Shown piece after piece: positions 63,551 to 64,000 of a DNA stretch of 64,000 bases. The position numbers were made by a program, and so were the translations under genes. Position 1 is the first letter of the stretch, and each line of letters starts with the position of its first letter. The notes beneath the pieces were generated by a model. That model did not search any database and was not told where the DNA came from. It was given only the letters and a program-made list of their open reading frames with translations. The DNA lies in assembly GCF_963664735.1 (NCBI RefSeq), contig NZ_OY761553.1:3159001-3223000 (forward strand), in the 5' to 3' direction. This stretch comes from an uncultured Cohaesibacter sp. GTDB taxonomy: Bacteria > Pseudomonadota > Alphaproteobacteria > Rhizobiales > Cohaesibacteraceae.

Positions 63551-64000
63551 ATGTCCGAAACGCCTCAATTTCAATTTGACGCCCTCATGCCAGCCGAAAT
63601 GGCCAAAAAGGCCGAGGACGTTGGTGTCTACAAAGCAACCAAACAACCGCTGACCACCTTTGTGTTGGCGATCACCGCCGGTGCCTTCATCGGCATTGCC
63701 TTTATCTTCTATACCGTGGTTACCAATGGCAACGGGGATATCAACTGGGGAGCCAACAAATTTATCGGCGGTCTCGCCTTTAGCCTTGGCCTGATGCTGG
63801 TTGTCGTCAATGGTGGGGATCTTTTCACCAGTACCGTGCTTACAGTCGTTGCAAAGGCCAGTAAAAAGATCACTTGGGGGCAACTGGCCAAAAACTGGGT
63901 TGTCGTTTATGTCGGCAACTTTGTGGGTGCCATCGGTCTGGTCGCCATCATGCAGATCGCACAACATTATGAGCAGGGCAATGGCTCTTTGGGCATCAAC
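63551..64000 (+). CDS. Formate/nitrite channel (FocA/NirC family), cut by window end
   Basis: From the ATG at 63551 the frame stays open to the end, 150 codons. It has an N-terminal amphipathic segment (FDALMPAEMAKKAEDVGVYK) and the first membrane helices with the FNT-family segment GLAFSLGLMLVVVNGGDLFTS, then NWVVVYVGNFVGAIG. The family conducts formate, nitrite or hydrosulfide. Which one cannot be decided from this half. Confidence 0.9.
   Translation, partial: MSETPQFQFDALMPAEMAKKAEDVGVYKATKQPLTTFVLAITAGAFIGIAFIFYTVVTNGNGDINWGANKFIGGLAFSLGLMLVVVNGGDLFTSTVLTVVAKASKKITWGQLAKNWVVVYVGNFVGAIGLVAIMQIAQHYEQGNGSLGIN

Overview
The window looks like a chromosome segment of an alphaproteobacterium, probably Hyphomicrobiales. 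The evidence is the gene order infC, tspO, rpmI, rplT, pheS, pheT, with lepA, msrA, mepA and feoABC nearby, and alphaproteobacterial-looking proteins at moderate GC. I cannot name the genus from sequence alone. Core genes are moderate in GC. Several genes between about 25.0 and 33.3 kb are clearly AT-richer.

Left core (1-14.0 kb). A 5-oxoproline utilisation operon comes first: biotin carboxylase end, pxpB, pxpC, a biotinyl-domain protein without the expected lysine, and pxpA. Next is an idonate/gluconate cluster (gntR-type repressor, gnd, idnD, idnO, gntK). Together these convert L-idonate through 5-ketogluconate and gluconate to 6-phosphogluconate and ribulose 5-phosphate. GntR-type operators lie before gnd and between idnD and idnO. 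A TetR-family repressor then appears to control a PepSY-like exported protein and an esterase/Sel1-repeat operon, because the same GGTAC-N7-GTACC palindrome lies in front of each. A broken esterase paralogue borders the accessory region.

Accessory region (14.28-44.45 kb). Two integrative elements sit in tandem behind tRNA-Ser(GGA). The intact tRNA is at 44359-44448, an 81-nt copy of its 3' part is at 27904-27984, and a 20-nt copy is at 14279-14298. Each element has a tyrosine integrase at its right end. Element 1 (14.28-27.90 kb) carries a type I restriction-modification operon with a metallopeptidase-like and an unknown protein attached, then a ParB-like protein, RNase HI, a serine resolvase and an amidoligase-like protein. 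Element 2 (27.90-44.36 kb) carries a self-inhibited Fic protein, an unknown membrane-anchored protein, a GNAT/kinase/ASCH trio, a small regulator locus, a second type I restriction-modification operon, and a 1.4-kb gene-free tract. That tract holds AT-rich segments framed by perfect inverted repeats, and an iteron-like array.

Right core (44.5-64 kb). This part holds msrA, mepA, a lipoprotein, a diguanylate cyclase whose receiver domain lacks the phospho-acceptor, lepA, a TRAP binding protein, an Lrp regulator, and feoABC behind an FNR-type site and a Fur-like site. It continues with a nucleotidyltransferase-like gene, an ASCH protein, pheT, pheS, rplT, rpmI, tspO and infC with an AUU start. 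The window ends in a focA/nirC-type channel.
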